DNA from: Methanohalophilus halophilus
GTDB lineage: Archaea; Halobacteriota; Methanosarcinia; Methanosarcinales; Methanosarcinaceae
Length of the DNA: 64,000 nt
Assembly (NCBI RefSeq): GCF_001889405.1
Contig: NZ_CP017921.1
Span: 1,812,057-1,876,056, forward strand
Direction: 5' to 3'
Below are positions 9,043-21,186 of this stretch, piece after piece (position 1 is the stretch's first letter; each line of letters begins with the position of its first letter). The notes beneath the pieces were generated by a model, which had not been told where the DNA came from, did not search any database, and saw only the letters and a list, made by a program, of their open reading frames with translations. A program made the translations under genes and the position numbers.

Positions 9043-9359
9043 CTCATAAGCCTTCTTCTTTTTTAATCGGATATAGGGTCAATAGTAAGTATATTTACAT
9101 AAAAAGATTTGGTCGCAGCATCCTTCTGCGGAACTATGTGGAAATGTCTCACGTGCCCTATATTCTTTTTGGGTAATTCAATAGCTTGCATGAAACCCGT
9201 TGATTGCCAGAAATAAGGCAACATCCGGCGCTTTCTTTATTGAATAAAAAAGGAACAAGCGAGTATCCCTCATATATTAACACTGTTAACCATTCCAATA
9301 AAAACATATTTATGAAATATGTTAGCATGTGTCAATATAGCATATGTAGAGGTGCCCTC
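9043..9359. other. Intergenic region between pdxS and the symporter operon
   Basis: About 317 bases without a gene I can support. It must hold the leftward pdxS promoter and the rightward symporter promoter (AT-rich, AACATATTTATG near 9304-9315). A short hairpin CGCAG...CTGCG lies at about 9114-9130 and a weaker TTGCC...GGCAA at about 9206-9224. An in-frame extension of the symporter accessory gene back to 9204 is possible, but it lacks a ribosome binding site and family similarity. Confidence 0.4.
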
Positions 9360-9485
9360 ATGCTTGGAATAGAAGACCCCCAAATATGGATAGCATACAT
9401 CCTGTGTATAGCAGGTGCGATAAGCTGCATGATATACGGTATAATAAAATGGAATGACGGCGAGGAAACAGAGGTATGCTCATGA
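9360..9485 (+). CDS. Symporter small accessory protein
   Basis: 41 residues: one transmembrane segment (about residues 9-29, IWIAYILCIAGAISCMIYGI) followed by a short polar tail (KWNDGEETEVCS). Its last codons overlap the start of the sodium:solute symporter gene by ten bases. Tiny single-span proteins directly before archaeal SSS transporters are a known accessory family. Position and form fit here, so a structural or regulatory subunit of the transporter is the likely role. The start is the ATG at 9360, preceded by GAGGTG. Confidence 0.75.
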   Translation: MLGIEDPQIWIAYILCIAGAISCMIYGIIKWNDGEETEVCS

Positions 9486-11065
9486 TAAGCACACCTGTCC
9501 TTGGTGTAATTGTCCTGGTCTACCTTATGATAATTTTTTATCTGGGAATGCTTGGATACAAAAAAACAAAGGAAATTGACGATTATATGGTCGCCGGCAG
9601 GCACATCAATCCTTATATACTTGCCCTTTCCTATGGTGCCACATTTATCAGTACCTCGGCAATCATTGGTTTTGGCGGGGCTGCCGGTGCACTGGGAATG
9701 GGATTGCTCTGGCTTGCTGTAATGAACATCATTGTCGGAATTCTCATCGCATTTGTGTTTTTCGGATCCAGAACACGCCGTATGGGATTAAGACTTAAGG
9801 CGGTTACATTTCCTGAATTACTGGGACGCAGATTCCAGTCACGTTTCATACAGGGTTTCTCGGGTGCCCTCATTGGAGTATTTATGCCCCTTTATGCAGG
9901 AATCGTCCTAATTGGAGGAGCCCGTTTTGTTGAAACCACACTCGGCATTAATTATGATGTTGCAGTCCTTTTACTTACGGTAATTGTTGCAGCATACGTT
10001 ATCACCGGGGGATTGATAGCAGTTATGTATACAGATGCCCTTCAGGGAGCATTCATGTTTATAGGAATGCTGGTCCTGCTTGCACTTACATACGTCAAAC
10101 TGGGAGGAATCACTGAAGCACACCAAGCACTCACAGCAATGACACCCCTGGTTCCTGATTCACTTGCAGCGGGGGGACATCTGGGATGGACGGCAATGCC
10201 CGCCTTCGGCTCGCCTATATGGTGGACACTGGTATCTACCCTGATACTTGGAGTTGGTGTTGGTGTACTTGCCCAACCTCAACTGGCTGTTAGATTCATG
10301 ACTGTGGAAAATGACAGGGCATTGAACAGGGCAGTCCTTGTGGGCGGCCCATTCATTTTAATGATGACAGGAGTTGCCTTTACAGTAGGTTCTCTTTCCA
10401 ATGCTTTCTTTTACAAAACAGAAGGGTTGATATCCGTAGCTGTAACGGGAGGCAATACCGACCTGATAATCCCACAATATATCAACGATGCAATGCCTGA
10501 AACTTTTGTTATCCTATTCATGTTAACCTTACTGGCAGCCGCCATGTCGACATTAAGTTCCCAATACCATACAATGGGAACATCAATAGGACATGATTTC
10601 TATCGCCAGTTTGTTAAGAGAGGAGATGTGGGCAAAACAGTCAATATTACAAGATTGGGAATTGCAACGACCATTCTGATAAGTGTGATATTGGCTTACA
10701 TCCTGCCTATAAGTATAATCGCCCGTGCCACAGCAATCTTTTTTGGATTATGTGCAGCGGCCTTTTTGCCGATGTATGCAGGAGCTTTATTCTGGCCACG
10801 TATGACAAGAGAGGGAGCAATTGCAAGCCTATTAGTTGGAACCTTTGCAAGCTTGTTCTGGCTGGGTTTTGTTCATGCAAAAGAAGCAGTCCCGCTGGGA
10901 ATCTGCAAATTCATATTCGGAACGGATACTCTCCTGACCGGCACCTGGACCGTTGTGGACCCAATTCTCGTTGCAACCCCCCTTGCAGCAGTAGTAGCCG
11001 TTACTGTCAGTTATATGACAAAGCCGACACCTACAGAACATCTGGAAAAATGTTACGGGAAATAA
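9476..11065 (+). CDS. Sodium:solute symporter (SSS family)
   Basis: 529 residues with about 13 membrane helices. SSS landmarks are DDYMVAGRHINPYILALSYGATFISTSAIIGFGG at the first helices (Na2-site region), AAYVITGGLIAVMYTDALQG in the middle, and the GVLAQPQLAVRFM loop. Substrate cannot be assigned; acetate, amino acids, betaine or proline are all possible. Compatible-solute uptake would suit a halophile but is inference. It overlaps the 41-residue accessory gene. Either ATG at 9476 or 9482 could be used. Its stop codon forms the left end of a perfect palindrome shared with gyrA. Confidence 0.9.
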   Translation: MLMISTPVLGVIVLVYLMIIFYLGMLGYKKTKEIDDYMVAGRHINPYILALSYGATFISTSAIIGFGGAAGALGMGLLWLAVMNIIVGILIAFVFFGSRTRRMGLRLKAVTFPELLGRRFQSRFIQGFSGALIGVFMPLYAGIVLIGGARFVETTLGINYDVAVLLLTVIVAAYVITGGLIAVMYTDALQGAFMFIGMLVLLALTYVKLGGITEAHQALTAMTPLVPDSLAAGGHLGWTAMPAFGSPIWWTLVSTLILGVGVGVLAQPQLAVRFMTVENDRALNRAVLVGGPFILMMTGVAFTVGSLSNAFFYKTEGLISVAVTGGNTDLIIPQYINDAMPETFVILFMLTLLAAAMSTLSSQYHTMGTSIGHDFYRQFVKRGDVGKTVNITRLGIATTILISVILAYILPISIIARATAIFFGLCAAAFLPMYAGALFWPRMTREGAIASLLVGTFASLFWLGFVHAKEAVPLGICKFIFGTDTLLTGTWTVVDPILVATPLAAVVAVTVSYMTKPTPTEHLEKCYGK

Positions 11066-11089
11066 GTGTAACCTTTAAGGTTACACTTA
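11063..11089. terminator. Perfect palindrome joining the stop codons of the symporter and gyrA
   Basis: Thirteen bases on each side of one central T are exact reverse complements. The left arm begins with the symporter TAA (11063-11065), and the right arm ends with the complement of the gyrA TAA (11087-11089). A CTCTTTTTT tract follows on the + side. It looks like a bidirectional terminator or a shared mRNA 3' hairpin. Confidence 0.65.
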
Positions 11090-13561
11090 ATCCTCTTTTT
11101 TAATCCTGGCCAAACTGACCAATTTATCCTTCTCCCTTATATTCATAATTTTTACACCCTTGGTATTACGTCCCTGCACCCTAATATCTGTCACAGGGAT
11201 ACGTATCACAATGCCGGCAGAGCTTGTCAGGATGATCTCATCATCATCTTCCACTGTTTTTACAGTGACCACCGGACCATTGCGCATATCAGTGAAAATG
11301 GTTATTACTCCCTGCCCTCCACGACGAAGGGTGCGGTACTCATCAAATGGCGTGCGTTTGCCAAAACCATTCTCTGTAACGGTCAGCAGGGTAGCATCAG
11401 AATCTACAACATCCAAGCTTACAATAACATCCGGACCTGTCAATTTCATACCCCTCACACCACGTGCAGTCCTGCCCATCACACGCACATCTTCTTCAGA
11501 GATACGCAGGGCTTTACCATGCCTTGAAGCCAGCATTATATCCTGATTTCCGTCGGTCTGGAGAACATTTACAAGTTCATCCCCCTCTTTCAGGGAAATC
11601 GCAATAATACCGGCCTTGCGAGGATTACGGAAATCCGAAAGACTGCAACGTTTCACGGTCCCATCCCGGGTGCCCATGAACAGGTAGCGATCATTCTCAA
11701 AATCATGTACCGGAATCATAGCATTTACTGATTCACCGTCAGCAAGTTCCAGCAGGTTAACAATGGCCTTTCCTCTGGACTGGCGACTTCCACGGGGAAT
11801 ATCATAGACCTTTTGCCAGTAAACCTTACCACGGTTTGTGAAAAAGAGGATGTAATCATGGGTAGAAGCCACAAAGATGCTTCCCACAGTGTCATCCTCC
11901 TTTGTTTCCATACCTCTCACACCACGACCGCCCCGATGTTGCATATTATATGTCTGGAGAGGTATATTCTTGATATAACCACTCTGAGTAGAGGTTACAA
12001 CCACTTCTTCTTCGGGTATCAGGTCTTCATCTGCAAGTTCTTCACGGCTACCCTGAATAAGGGTTCTGCGCTCATCACCATATTTATCTTTCAGCTCCAG
12101 TACTTCATCCTTGATAATCGCATATTTACGCTCATCATTTGCAAGGATGTGCTTAAGATCGGCAATCGTGTCGATCAGACCATTGTACTCTTCATCGATC
12201 TTTTGCCTCTCCAATCCAGTCAGGCGCTGCAGCCTCATGTCCAAAATGGCTTTGGCCTGAATTTCATCCAGATCGAAATTACTTATAAGCCCTTCTCTTG
12301 CCTCCTCTGTGGTAGAAGAGCCGCGTATCAATTTGATAACCTCATCGATATTATCCAGAGCTATTTTAAGCCCCTGGAGAATATGTGCTCTTTCCTCGGC
12401 TTTTCTTAGATCAAAAGCTGTACGTCGACTGATAACATCTATACGATGTTTGAGATATATCTGGATCAGTTCCCTGAGATTAAGAACACGTGGGACCCCG
12501 TCAACCAGAGCCAGGTTAATGATACCAAATGTGGTTTCAAGCTGGGTCTGTTTGTAGAGCTGGTTAAGCAGGACTTTAGGATTGGTTCCTTTCTTAAGCT
12601 CAATAACCACCCGCATACCTTCCCTGCCGGATTCATCCCGCAAATCCGAGATACCTTCAATTTTTTTATCCCTCACGAGGTTGGCGATGGATTCCACAAG
12701 GCGTGCCTTGTTCACCTGATAAGGAAGTTCGTATACCACTATGCGGTATTTATCATTCTTCATCTCCTCTATCTCGGTCACGGCACGCAGGTGGATAGGG
12801 GAGCGTCCGGTCTCATAGGCACTTTTGATCCCACTGGTACCCATTATGATACCACCAGTAGGAAAATCCGGTCCTTTCACGATCTTGCGAAGCTCTGCAA
12901 GTTCAGTATCAGGGTCATCAATCAATTTGACAGTAGCATCCACGACCTCCCGGAGGTTATGGGGAGCCATGTTGGTCGCCATTCCCACAGCAATACCGGT
13001 GGAGCCGTTCAAGAGCAGATTGGGCAACTTTGAAGGCAGGACTTCAGGCTCCTCCAGGGAACCATCATAGTTGGGCTTGAAATTAACAGTTTCCTTCTTG
13101 ATATCCTCAAGCATTTCAGTGGTTATCTTATCCATGCGGACTTCTGTATAACGCATTGCTGCAGCAGAATCACCATCAACAGATCCAAAGTTACCCTGTC
13201 CGTCTATTAACGGATAACGCAGGGAAAAGTCCTGGACCATACGCACCAAACTGTCATACACGGCAGTATCACCGTGTGGATGGAATTTACCCAATACATC
13301 ACCCACTACACGGGCAGATTTCTTGTACGCCTTATCATGGGTAATACCGGCTTCATTCATTGAGTGAAGAATACGGCGATGTACCGGTTTCAGACCGTCA
13401 CGGGCATCAGGTAGGGCCCTTCCCACAATTACACTCATAGAGTAATCAATATAAGAACGCTTCATCTCATCCTGGATAAGCACCGGAACTACACGTCCAC
13501 CTTCCCCATCATGCTGTTCGATTGTTTCATCGAGAGGATTTATATCATTATCGTCTGCCAT
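11087..13561 (-). CDS. gyrA: DNA gyrase subunit A
   Basis: 824 residues. The N-terminal breakage-reunion domain includes [38 protein letters not shown] and [11 protein letters not shown], the last holding the active-site tyrosine. The C-terminal beta-pinwheel carries a GyrA box variant ([10 protein letters not shown]), the element needed for DNA wrapping and negative supercoiling. This identifies it as gyrase rather than topoisomerase IV. It follows gyrB by ten bases. Gyrase in Methanosarcinales is accepted as an ancient acquisition from bacteria; base use here does not differ visibly from the neighbours. Confidence 0.97.
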   Translation of the reverse strand: MADDNDINPLDETIEQHDGEGGRVVPVLIQDEMKRSYIDYSMSVIVGRALPDARDGLKPVHRRILHSMNEAGITHDKAYKKSARVVGDVLGKFHPHGDTAVYDSLVRMVQDFSLRYPLIDGQGNFGSVDGDSAAAMRYTEVRMDKITTEMLEDIKKETVNFKPNYDGSLEEPEVLPSKLPNLLLNGSTGIAVGMATNMAPHNLREVVDATVKLIDDPDTELAELRKIVKGPDFPTGGIIMGTSGIKSAYETGRSPIHLRAVTEIEEMKNDKYRIVVYELPYQVNKARLVESIANLVRDKKIEGISDLRDESGREGMRVVIELKKGTNPKVLLNQLYKQTQLETTFGIINLALVDGVPRVLNLRELIQIYLKHRIDVISRRTAFDLRKAEERAHILQGLKIALDNIDEVIKLIRGSSTTEEAREGLISNFDLDEIQAKAILDMRLQRLTGLERQKIDEEYNGLIDTIADLKHILANDERKYAIIKDEVLELKDKYGDERRTLIQGSREELADEDLIPEEEVVVTSTQSGYIKNIPLQTYNMQHRGGRGVRGMETKEDDTVGSIFVASTHDYILFFTNRGKVYWQKVYDIPRGSRQSRGKAIVNLLELADGESVNAMIPVHDFENDRYLFMGTRDGTVKRCSLSDFRNPRKAGIIAISLKEGDELVNVLQTDGNQDIMLASRHGKALRISEEDVRVMGRTARGVRGMKLTGPDVIVSLDVVDSDATLLTVTENGFGKRTPFDEYRTLRRGGQGVITIFTDMRNGPVVTVKTVEDDDEIILTSSAGIVIRIPVTDIRVQGRNTKGVKIMNIREKDKLVSLARIKKED

Positions 13562-13571
13562 TTATACCACC

Positions 13572-15500
<1,929 letters not shown>

Positions 15501-15729
15501 TTAAATAATAAATGCAAAAAATAAACAAAAAGAGAACACAAAAACTGTAGCTAGCGTCTCCTATTGAGTTTTGCTCCTCCTATGTGTTCATTTATTAAAT
15601 AGTTAAGTATAATCTGTTACAGGACCCTTTAACTAATGGTTAGATATATTTACAGGAATGTTTTTTAAGAGGAAAACCGATAATGACCAGAAATCATATT
15701 CACAATATCAATAAAATCAAGGTGAGCAA

Positions 15730-17061
15730 ATGTCATTGGCAAATTTAAGGACGCATTATACTACACAAATCAACCCCGGTAAAATCGGAGACGACAAGGT
15801 TGCTCTTGCAGGTTGGGTACATGAGGTACGTGATCTTGGAGGAATCTGTTTTGTTGTATTAAGGGACAGACAGGGAAGAGCCCAGGTTACTCTTGTAAAG
15901 AAGAAAATTGATAGGGAACTATTCAATTTCGCCAGAAAACTTATCCGAGAATCAGTTATCTCTGTCAGGGGCAGTATTAAGCCCGAAGAAAAAGCCCCTA
16001 ATGGTTATGAATTGATACCTGATGAGATAGAACTGCTCAATGAAGCAGAATCTCCCCTGCCTCTGGACACCACAGGAAAAGTGGATGCTGAACTCGACAC
16101 AAGACTGGATTCACGTTTCATAGATTTGAGAAGAAGCAGGACAAATGCCATATTCAGGATAAGACATGAGGTTCTGCATGCTGTCAGGAATTATCTTGCA
16201 AATGATGGATTCCTGGAAACGTCAAGTCCCAAGGTTGTGGCCACAGCAACCGAAGGAGGTACTGCCCTATTCCCGATTACTTATTTCGACAGGGAGGCCT
16301 TCCTCAACCAGAGTCCCCAGCTTTTCAAGCAGATCCTGATGTCCGGTGGAATGGACAGGGTATTTGAGATCGGACCGATCTTCCGTGCAGAGGAACACGA
16401 CACCCGCCGCCACCTGAACGAAGCTACATCTATTGATATAGAGGCGAGTTTTGTTGACCACTTCGATGTAATGGAAATCCTTGAAAGCATGGTGGAATAT
16501 GTTTACACCCAGGTAATAGAGAACGTACCCGATGCTCTTGAAGTACTGGGAATTGAACTCAAGGTCCCGAAAACCCCATTCCTCAAACTGACATATCAGG
16601 AAGCGATAGAAATTGTCAATTCCCATGGCGAAGAGGAATTGAAATGGGGAGACGATCTTTCCACCCTTTCCGAACATACAATCGGAGAACATGTATTTCA
16701 GGAAACAGGGGAAGAACACTATTTCATCATAGACTGGCCAACCGAAATAAAACCATTCTACGCCATGCCCTACGAGGAAAAACCTGAATTCTCCAAGTCC
16801 TTTGACATGATGCACAGGACCATGGAACTCTCCTCCGGTGCACAGCGTATACACGTTCCGGAAATGCTCAAAAACAGGATAGCAGATCAGGGACTTGATC
16901 CTGAAGGTTTTGATTTCTATCTGCGCGCTTTCAGTTACGGAATGCCCCCTCACTCCGGCTGGGGTTTGGGTTGTGAAAGATTTGTGATGACCATGCTTGG
17001 CGTGGAGAACATCCGCGATGTCGTACTGTTCCCCAGAGACCGCAGGCGTCTTTCCCCATAA
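15730..17061 (+). CDS. aspS: Aspartyl-tRNA synthetase, archaeal type
   Basis: 443 residues, the short archaeal/eukaryotic class IIb form. The N-terminal OB-fold binds the anticodon ([26 protein letters not shown], given as a landmark). The catalytic domain has motif 2 ([19 protein letters not shown]) and motif 3 ([13 protein letters not shown]). Archaeal enzymes of this type are often non-discriminating and also charge tRNA-Asn for the amidotransferase route; sequence inspection alone does not settle this. AGGTGAGC just before the ATG provides the ribosome binding site. rpiA follows 12 bases later. Confidence 0.96.
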   Translation: MSLANLRTHYTTQINPGKIGDDKVALAGWVHEVRDLGGICFVVLRDRQGRAQVTLVKKKIDRELFNFARKLIRESVISVRGSIKPEEKAPNGYELIPDEIELLNEAESPLPLDTTGKVDAELDTRLDSRFIDLRRSRTNAIFRIRHEVLHAVRNYLANDGFLETSSPKVVATATEGGTALFPITYFDREAFLNQSPQLFKQILMSGGMDRVFEIGPIFRAEEHDTRRHLNEATSIDIEASFVDHFDVMEILESMVEYVYTQVIENVPDALEVLGIELKVPKTPFLKLTYQEAIEIVNSHGEEELKWGDDLSTLSEHTIGEHVFQETGEEHYFIIDWPTEIKPFYAMPYEEKPEFSKSFDMMHRTMELSSGAQRIHVPEMLKNRIADQGLDPEGFDFYLRAFSYGMPPHSGWGLGCERFVMTMLGVENIRDVVLFPRDRRRLSP

Positions 17062-17073
17062 GAAGGCAGGATA

Positions 17074-17766
17074 ATGACAGATAGAAACGCAAAAAGTCAT
17101 CATCCGGGCAAGGAAGCCGCCGGCAGGGCCGCAGCAGAACTTGTCAAGGATGGAAATATTGTGGGGCTGGGTACCGGCTCCACAACTGCCTATGCAATAA
17201 AAGCCCTCGGAGAAAAGGTCAAAAAGGGACTTGACATCAGGGCAGTTGTCACATCATATCAGTCGGAAATGATGGCGATACAGGCAGGCATACCTCTGAC
17301 AAGCCTGGCTGAAAACCCCGTGCTTGATATTGCAATCGACGGTGCCGATGAAGTCGATGCAAATCTCAATGTGGTAAAGGGAGGCGGAGGTGCACACTTT
17401 CGGGAAAAAGTAGTATCCCTTTCCGCCAACAAATTCATTGTAGTTGTGGATGACTCAAAGATAAGCGATACAATATCAATGGCTATACCATTGGAAGTCC
17501 TGCCATGTGCCCGTGAACTTGTACAGCACCAGGTTGCTCAAATGGGTGGAGAAGCCAGTATACGTCCTGCATCCAGAAAAGATGGGCCCGTTATATCCGA
17601 CAATGGTAATTTCATTATGGATGCTGCTTTCGGAGAGGTCCCAAATCCACAGGAATTTGCAGATAAACTGTCAAATGTTGTCGGAATCATAGAACACGGA
17701 ATATTTACCAATACCGACAAAGTGTATATCGGTTACAAAGACGGAAAAATAGAACTGAGGGAATGA
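17074..17766 (+). CDS. rpiA: Ribose-5-phosphate isomerase A
   Basis: 230 residues with the RpiA signatures VGLGTGSTTAYAI, DIAIDGADEVDANLNVVKGGGGAHFREK (landmark) and the C-terminal GIIEHGIFTN. It interconverts ribose 5-phosphate and ribulose 5-phosphate. In methanogens it supplies nucleotides from the reverse ribulose-monophosphate route. It probably shares a transcript with aspS. Its stop codon abuts that of srp54 with no bases between. Confidence 0.96.
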   Translation: MTDRNAKSHHPGKEAAGRAAAELVKDGNIVGLGTGSTTAYAIKALGEKVKKGLDIRAVVTSYQSEMMAIQAGIPLTSLAENPVLDIAIDGADEVDANLNVVKGGGGAHFREKVVSLSANKFIVVVDDSKISDTISMAIPLEVLPCARELVQHQVAQMGGEASIRPASRKDGPVISDNGNFIMDAAFGEVPNPQEFADKLSNVVGIIEHGIFTNTDKVYIGYKDGKIELRE

Positions 17767-17776
17767 TTACATTCCC
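17759..17776. terminator. Palindrome over the abutting stop codons of rpiA and srp54
   Basis: GGGAATG (17759-17765) pairs with CATTCCC (17770-17776) around an ATTA loop. The rpiA TGA occupies 17764-17766 and the complement of the srp54 TAA occupies 17767-17769, so the two genes meet inside the hairpin. Confidence 0.5.
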
Positions 17777-19086
17777 ATCTTTTTCATCATTTTCTTCATG
17801 TTGAATTTGCCGCCACGCATACCTTTCATGGCGTTTTGCATCTGTTTATGATATTTCAGCAGCTCACGAACAGTTTCCGGATTAGAACCGGCACCTATGG
17901 ATATCCTTTTAATGCGGGAACTGCCGATAATACGCGGATTTATCATTTCTTCTTCTGTCATTGAATCCATGAGGGTTTTGTACTGTGCCATTTTTTGTCC
18001 CGTAACTTCATAAGCATCATCGGAAACTTTCATTCCCATACCACCCAGTGGCAACATTTGCATGATCTGCTTCATGGGACCCATCTTGTTCATGGCTTCA
18101 AGCTGTTTGTACATGTCCTTGAGGGTAAATTTCCCCTTCATCATGGACTCTACATCGAGTTCATCTTCTGAGAGGGATTCTTCTGCCTTTTCCATCAGGG
18201 ACCTGAGATCCCCCATCCCAAGCAGGCGGGAAATGAACCTGTCTGCCTCAAATTTTTCCAGGTCTTGTGGTGTTTCACCAACACCAATGAAGGCTATCGA
18301 GGAATCGGTTGCGGCAACAGCGGACATAGCACCACCACCCTTTGCGGTACCATCAAGTTTTGAGATTACAACACCGGAAATCCCAATTGAGTCGTTGAAT
18401 GCTTTTGCCTGTTCGCTTGCCTGTTGACCTATACCGGCATCAAGTACAAGCAATTTATAATCAGGACTGGAAATTGCGTGGATTCTCTCCATCTCATCTA
18501 TAAGATCGTTTTCGAGAGAGTGGCGACCTGCCGTATCAATAATCTTCACATCATATTTGTCAATTTCAGCAAGACCTCTTTCGACTATACCCACAGCATC
18601 AGGATTGCCTTCTTCACCATAGAACGGCACATTCAGGGATTCACAAAGGGTTTTAAGCTGCTGGTAAGCCCCCGGCCTGAAAGTATCAGCACAGATCACA
18701 GCAGGTTTGAGCCCTTTACGCTGGAAATAGTGGGCAAGTTTGGACGTGGTTGTAGTCTTACCACTACCCTGCAATCCAATCATCATTATTTTTTGAGGTT
18801 TTAGCGGGATATCGGTGCCTTCACCCACAATTTTCATTAGTTCCTCATAAACGATGCGTATCACATGCTCCCGGGGATTCATACCCTGGGGAACATCCTC
18901 CTCAAGAGCTCGCTCTTTTATGCTCTTGGAAAGCTGCATCACCATCTTGACATTAACATCGGATTGAAGAAGCGCCCTCTGGATATCCTTTACAACATCG
19001 TTTACCGTCCGCTCATCAATGCGTCCGGCACCTACGAGTTTTTTGAGGGCATCCTGCAGGGAATTACTGAGTTTGTCCATTACCAT
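17767..19086 (-). CDS. srp54: Signal recognition particle protein SRP54
   Basis: About 439 residues. Domains in order: N helical bundle, Ras-like G domain ([51 protein letters not shown]), and a methionine-rich M domain that ends [15 protein letters not shown]. It binds the signal sequence and 7S RNA and delivers ribosomes to FtsY and the translocon. The start is set at [10 protein letters not shown], where homologues begin and where AAGGA lies about ten bases upstream; MDKL two codons later is equally possible. The longer reading to 19119 adds residues that fit no family. Confidence 0.95.
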   Translation of the reverse strand: MVMDKLSNSLQDALKKLVGAGRIDERTVNDVVKDIQRALLQSDVNVKMVMQLSKSIKERALEEDVPQGMNPREHVIRIVYEELMKIVGEGTDIPLKPQKIMMIGLQGSGKTTTTSKLAHYFQRKGLKPAVICADTFRPGAYQQLKTLCESLNVPFYGEEGNPDAVGIVERGLAEIDKYDVKIIDTAGRHSLENDLIDEMERIHAISSPDYKLLVLDAGIGQQASEQAKAFNDSIGISGVVISKLDGTAKGGGAMSAVAATDSSIAFIGVGETPQDLEKFEADRFISRLLGMGDLRSLMEKAEESLSEDELDVESMMKGKFTLKDMYKQLEAMNKMGPMKQIMQMLPLGGMGMKVSDDAYEVTGQKMAQYKTLMDSMTEEEMINPRIIGSSRIKRISIGAGSNPETVRELLKYHKQMQNAMKGMRGGKFNMKKMMKKMGM

Positions 19087-19171
19087 AATAGGGATCGTCC
19101 TTTTTAAGTTCTGCTTCAATAGTACTCGATTGTTTTATATAATTATTTTGTGACAAATGGTCAGTACCCTA

Positions 19172-20020
19172 TCAAACAGACAGCAAAATAACTGAAAACA
19201 AAGCCATAAATACGCCCATCCATTGTCTGGAAGATAGATATTCACCAAGCACTATCCAGGAAAGCAGGACTGTGCCTGCCGGGTAAAGAGCAGATGTGAC
19301 CGTGGCAATATCCAGCCTTCCTACCTGACTTGCTGCTGTGAAAAAGATACTGCCTGCAGTGTCACCAATACCTGCAATAAGAATGGGAAGAGCCACTTTT
19401 TTAGCCGGTATGCATAGATTGCCTTTTGAGAGTAGAAACAATAGCAATATTGTTGCACCTTCAATTTTAGCAACTGCCAGTGTCCAGAAGATTGAAACTC
19501 CACTGAAATTGCCGATCGAGATATAAACCAATCCAAATCCCAGTCCTGCAAGAAAAGGGAGTTTGAGATCACCTGTATTGATTTTTGCCAGGCTGCTGCT
19601 TGAGACCAACCACACACCTGCAAGAGCAATACCAAATCCCAAAACTTTATGGAATTCAGGTAACCCTTCTGAAAAAAGGCTATAAATAACAGGAACAAGA
19701 ACGGCAACAACCGCAGATACAGGTGCTACAAGCCTCATTTTCCCCGATGAAAGGCCCTTGTAAAGGGAAAGAATTCCTACATTCCCGAATATCCCTACCA
19801 GAAGGGCCCATAAATAATCAATTTTTAAAGGAAAGGGTTCCGAGGTTATGTGGCCTGTAGTAACAAGTAAGAAGAAACCTATGAACTGGGTTATCATAAC
19901 AACTATGTAAACACTGGTCTTTCTGGTTGCAATACCGCCACTGAAGTCTCCCGTGCCCCAGGACATAGCAGCTGCAAGACCAAAAACTACGACTAGCAAT
20001 TCAGCAGGAAATGGAAACAT
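19172..20020 (-). CDS. DMT/EamA-type membrane transporter
   Basis: 282 residues with ten predicted membrane helices in two EamA-like halves. The halves start at AAMSWGTGDFSGGIATRKTS and at LAGLGFGLVYISIGNFSG. The closing helix pair is ALYPAGTVLLSWIVLGEYLSSRQWMGVFMAL, with the typical conserved glutamate. The DMT superfamily moves metabolites such as amino acids, nucleosides or sugars, and substrate is unknown here. It lies upstream of srp54 on the same strand, with an 85-bp gap likely to hold a promoter for srp54. Confidence 0.85.
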   Translation of the reverse strand: MFPFPAELLVVVFGLAAAMSWGTGDFSGGIATRKTSVYIVVMITQFIGFFLLVTTGHITSEPFPLKIDYLWALLVGIFGNVGILSLYKGLSSGKMRLVAPVSAVVAVLVPVIYSLFSEGLPEFHKVLGFGIALAGVWLVSSSSLAKINTGDLKLPFLAGLGFGLVYISIGNFSGVSIFWTLAVAKIEGATILLLFLLSKGNLCIPAKKVALPILIAGIGDTAGSIFFTAASQVGRLDIATVTSALYPAGTVLLSWIVLGEYLSSRQWMGVFMALFSVILLSV

Positions 20021-20125
20021 ACTGCCTAGAATGTGTCTGGACCCTTAAATTTGACGATATTGAACAATACCGGCGATACTCTTGGAAGTTAAAATGAAAG
20101 TTGATATTTTCAAAAGAAGAGTGTA

Positions 20126-20200
20126 TAGCGGGGGATGGATTCGAACCATCGGTCTACGGGTTATGAGCCCGTCGGGATCTCCTGGCTACCCCACCCCGCT
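20126..20200 (-). tRNA. Initiator tRNA-Met (CAU), copy 1
   Basis: 75 nt. The acceptor stem AGCGGGG pairs with CCCCGCT, leaving A73, so position 1:72 is A:U, the archaeal/eukaryotic initiator feature. The anticodon stem-loop is ACGGGCTCATAACCCGT: anticodon CAT flanked by three G:C pairs, also diagnostic of the initiator. The T-arm contains GGTTCGAATCC. CCA is not encoded. It is identical to the second copy 138 bases away. Confidence 0.93.
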
Positions 20201-20263
20201 ACGGGTGGATACTCCAACAATCACAATACAGCAAAAACTAGCCATCTCCAATTAAAAGATGTA

Positions 20264-20338
20264 TAGCGGGGGATGGATTCGAACCATCGGTCTACGGGTT
20301 ATGAGCCCGTCGGGATCTCCTGGCTACCCCACCCCGCT
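20264..20338 (-). tRNA. Initiator tRNA-Met (CAU), copy 2
   Basis: Identical 75-nt copy of the neighbouring gene, in the same orientation and upstream of it in transcription. AATATAAG lies about ten bases upstream of its 5' end (plus-strand 20347-20356), closer than usual for a TATA box, so promoter assignment is uncertain. Both copies have intact stems. Confidence 0.92.
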
Positions 20339-20473
20339 ACGGGTGGCTTATATTGTGTTTGTCGAGGAACCTGATAACGGTATTATGGTACATAAAGGTT
20401 GTGCATGGAAAAACAACATGAAAAAAGATATAATACAGCACGGTTAAACCAGTCCATAGTAGGAGGAAATTCA

Positions 20474-21172
20474 ATGGCATTACCTGATAAATTCAAATGT
20501 GTTATTACAAATTGGGATTACATCTATAATCTTTGCAGGGACGTTTCTGAAGACGTAAAAAATTCAGGTTATGAACCCGATATCATTATTGCACTGGCCA
20601 GAGGCGGATGGTTTGCCGGTCGCGTGATGTGTGATTTTCTGGGACTCGATGATCTTACAAGCCTTAAGATCGAACATTATACAGGAACTGCCGTTGCAGG
20701 CGACGAACCACTGATACGCTACCCATTGGCAGAAAATGCTGCTACTGGCAAGAAGGTACTCATTGTGGATGATATAACAGACAGTGGCCAGAGTATGCTT
20801 CATGCAAAGGATTATATTCAGAAACAAGAACCAAAAGAGATCAGGACCGCCACTCTCCAGTACCTCTATAACTCTGCTATTGATCCCGATTATTGTGGTG
20901 AAAGATTGGAGGAATGGGCATGGATAGTCTATCCCTGGAATTTCATCGAGGATATGACCGACATCATTAATGGCACCATGGAGCGGGAAGAAGCCGAATA
21001 CTGGGACATTCCCGCTCTGAAACATGTTCTCTATAAACACCATTCCGTGGAATCCATATCTTTTGAAATAGCCCAACCCGGCCGTCTTGTTGAAGTACTC
21101 AGGGAGATGGAAAGAAGAGGAATTTTAACTTCCGAAACCACACGGGGCAAAACATTCTGGAAAAAACTTTGA
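20474..21172 (+). CDS. Phosphoribosyltransferase, purine type
   Basis: 232 residues. It has a type I PRTase fold: PDIIIALARGGWFAGRVMCDF at the first strands and the PRPP-binding loop KKVLIVDDITDSGQSM at about residues 95-110. After this catalytic part, about 80 residues (WIVYPWNFIEDMTDII, then a small winged-helix-like end VLREMERRGILTSETTRGK) extend the protein. Archaeal proteins of this form are annotated as hypoxanthine/guanine or general purine PRTases. The next gene, a methylthionucleoside phosphorylase, produces purine base, so a salvage pair is likely. The start is the ATG at 20474, with AGGAGG nine bases upstream. Confidence 0.85.
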   Translation: MALPDKFKCVITNWDYIYNLCRDVSEDVKNSGYEPDIIIALARGGWFAGRVMCDFLGLDDLTSLKIEHYTGTAVAGDEPLIRYPLAENAATGKKVLIVDDITDSGQSMLHAKDYIQKQEPKEIRTATLQYLYNSAIDPDYCGERLEEWAWIVYPWNFIEDMTDIINGTMEREEAEYWDIPALKHVLYKHHSVESISFEIAQPGRLVEVLREMERRGILTSETTRGKTFWKKL

Positions 21173-21186
21173 AAAAAGGTGATACA

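Larger units (their letters stand above)
20122..20346. repeat. Tandem duplication containing the two initiator tRNA genes
   Basis: Bases 20122-20208 and 20260-20346 are identical over 87 positions (75-nt tRNA plus 4 bases on one side and 8 on the other), offset by 138 bases. Sequence beyond this block differs, so either the duplication is old and only the tRNA is maintained by selection or conversion, or only this short block was copied. Confidence 0.9.

Noticed and set aside
9204-9359. Longer form of the symporter accessory protein starting at 9204
   Set aside because: The extra 52 residues are not hydrophobic, have no ribosome binding site and cover the promoter region.
20122-20346. tRNA repeat as attachment sites of an integrated element
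   Set aside because: The copies are complete, only 138 bases apart, and no integrase or foreign genes lie between them.
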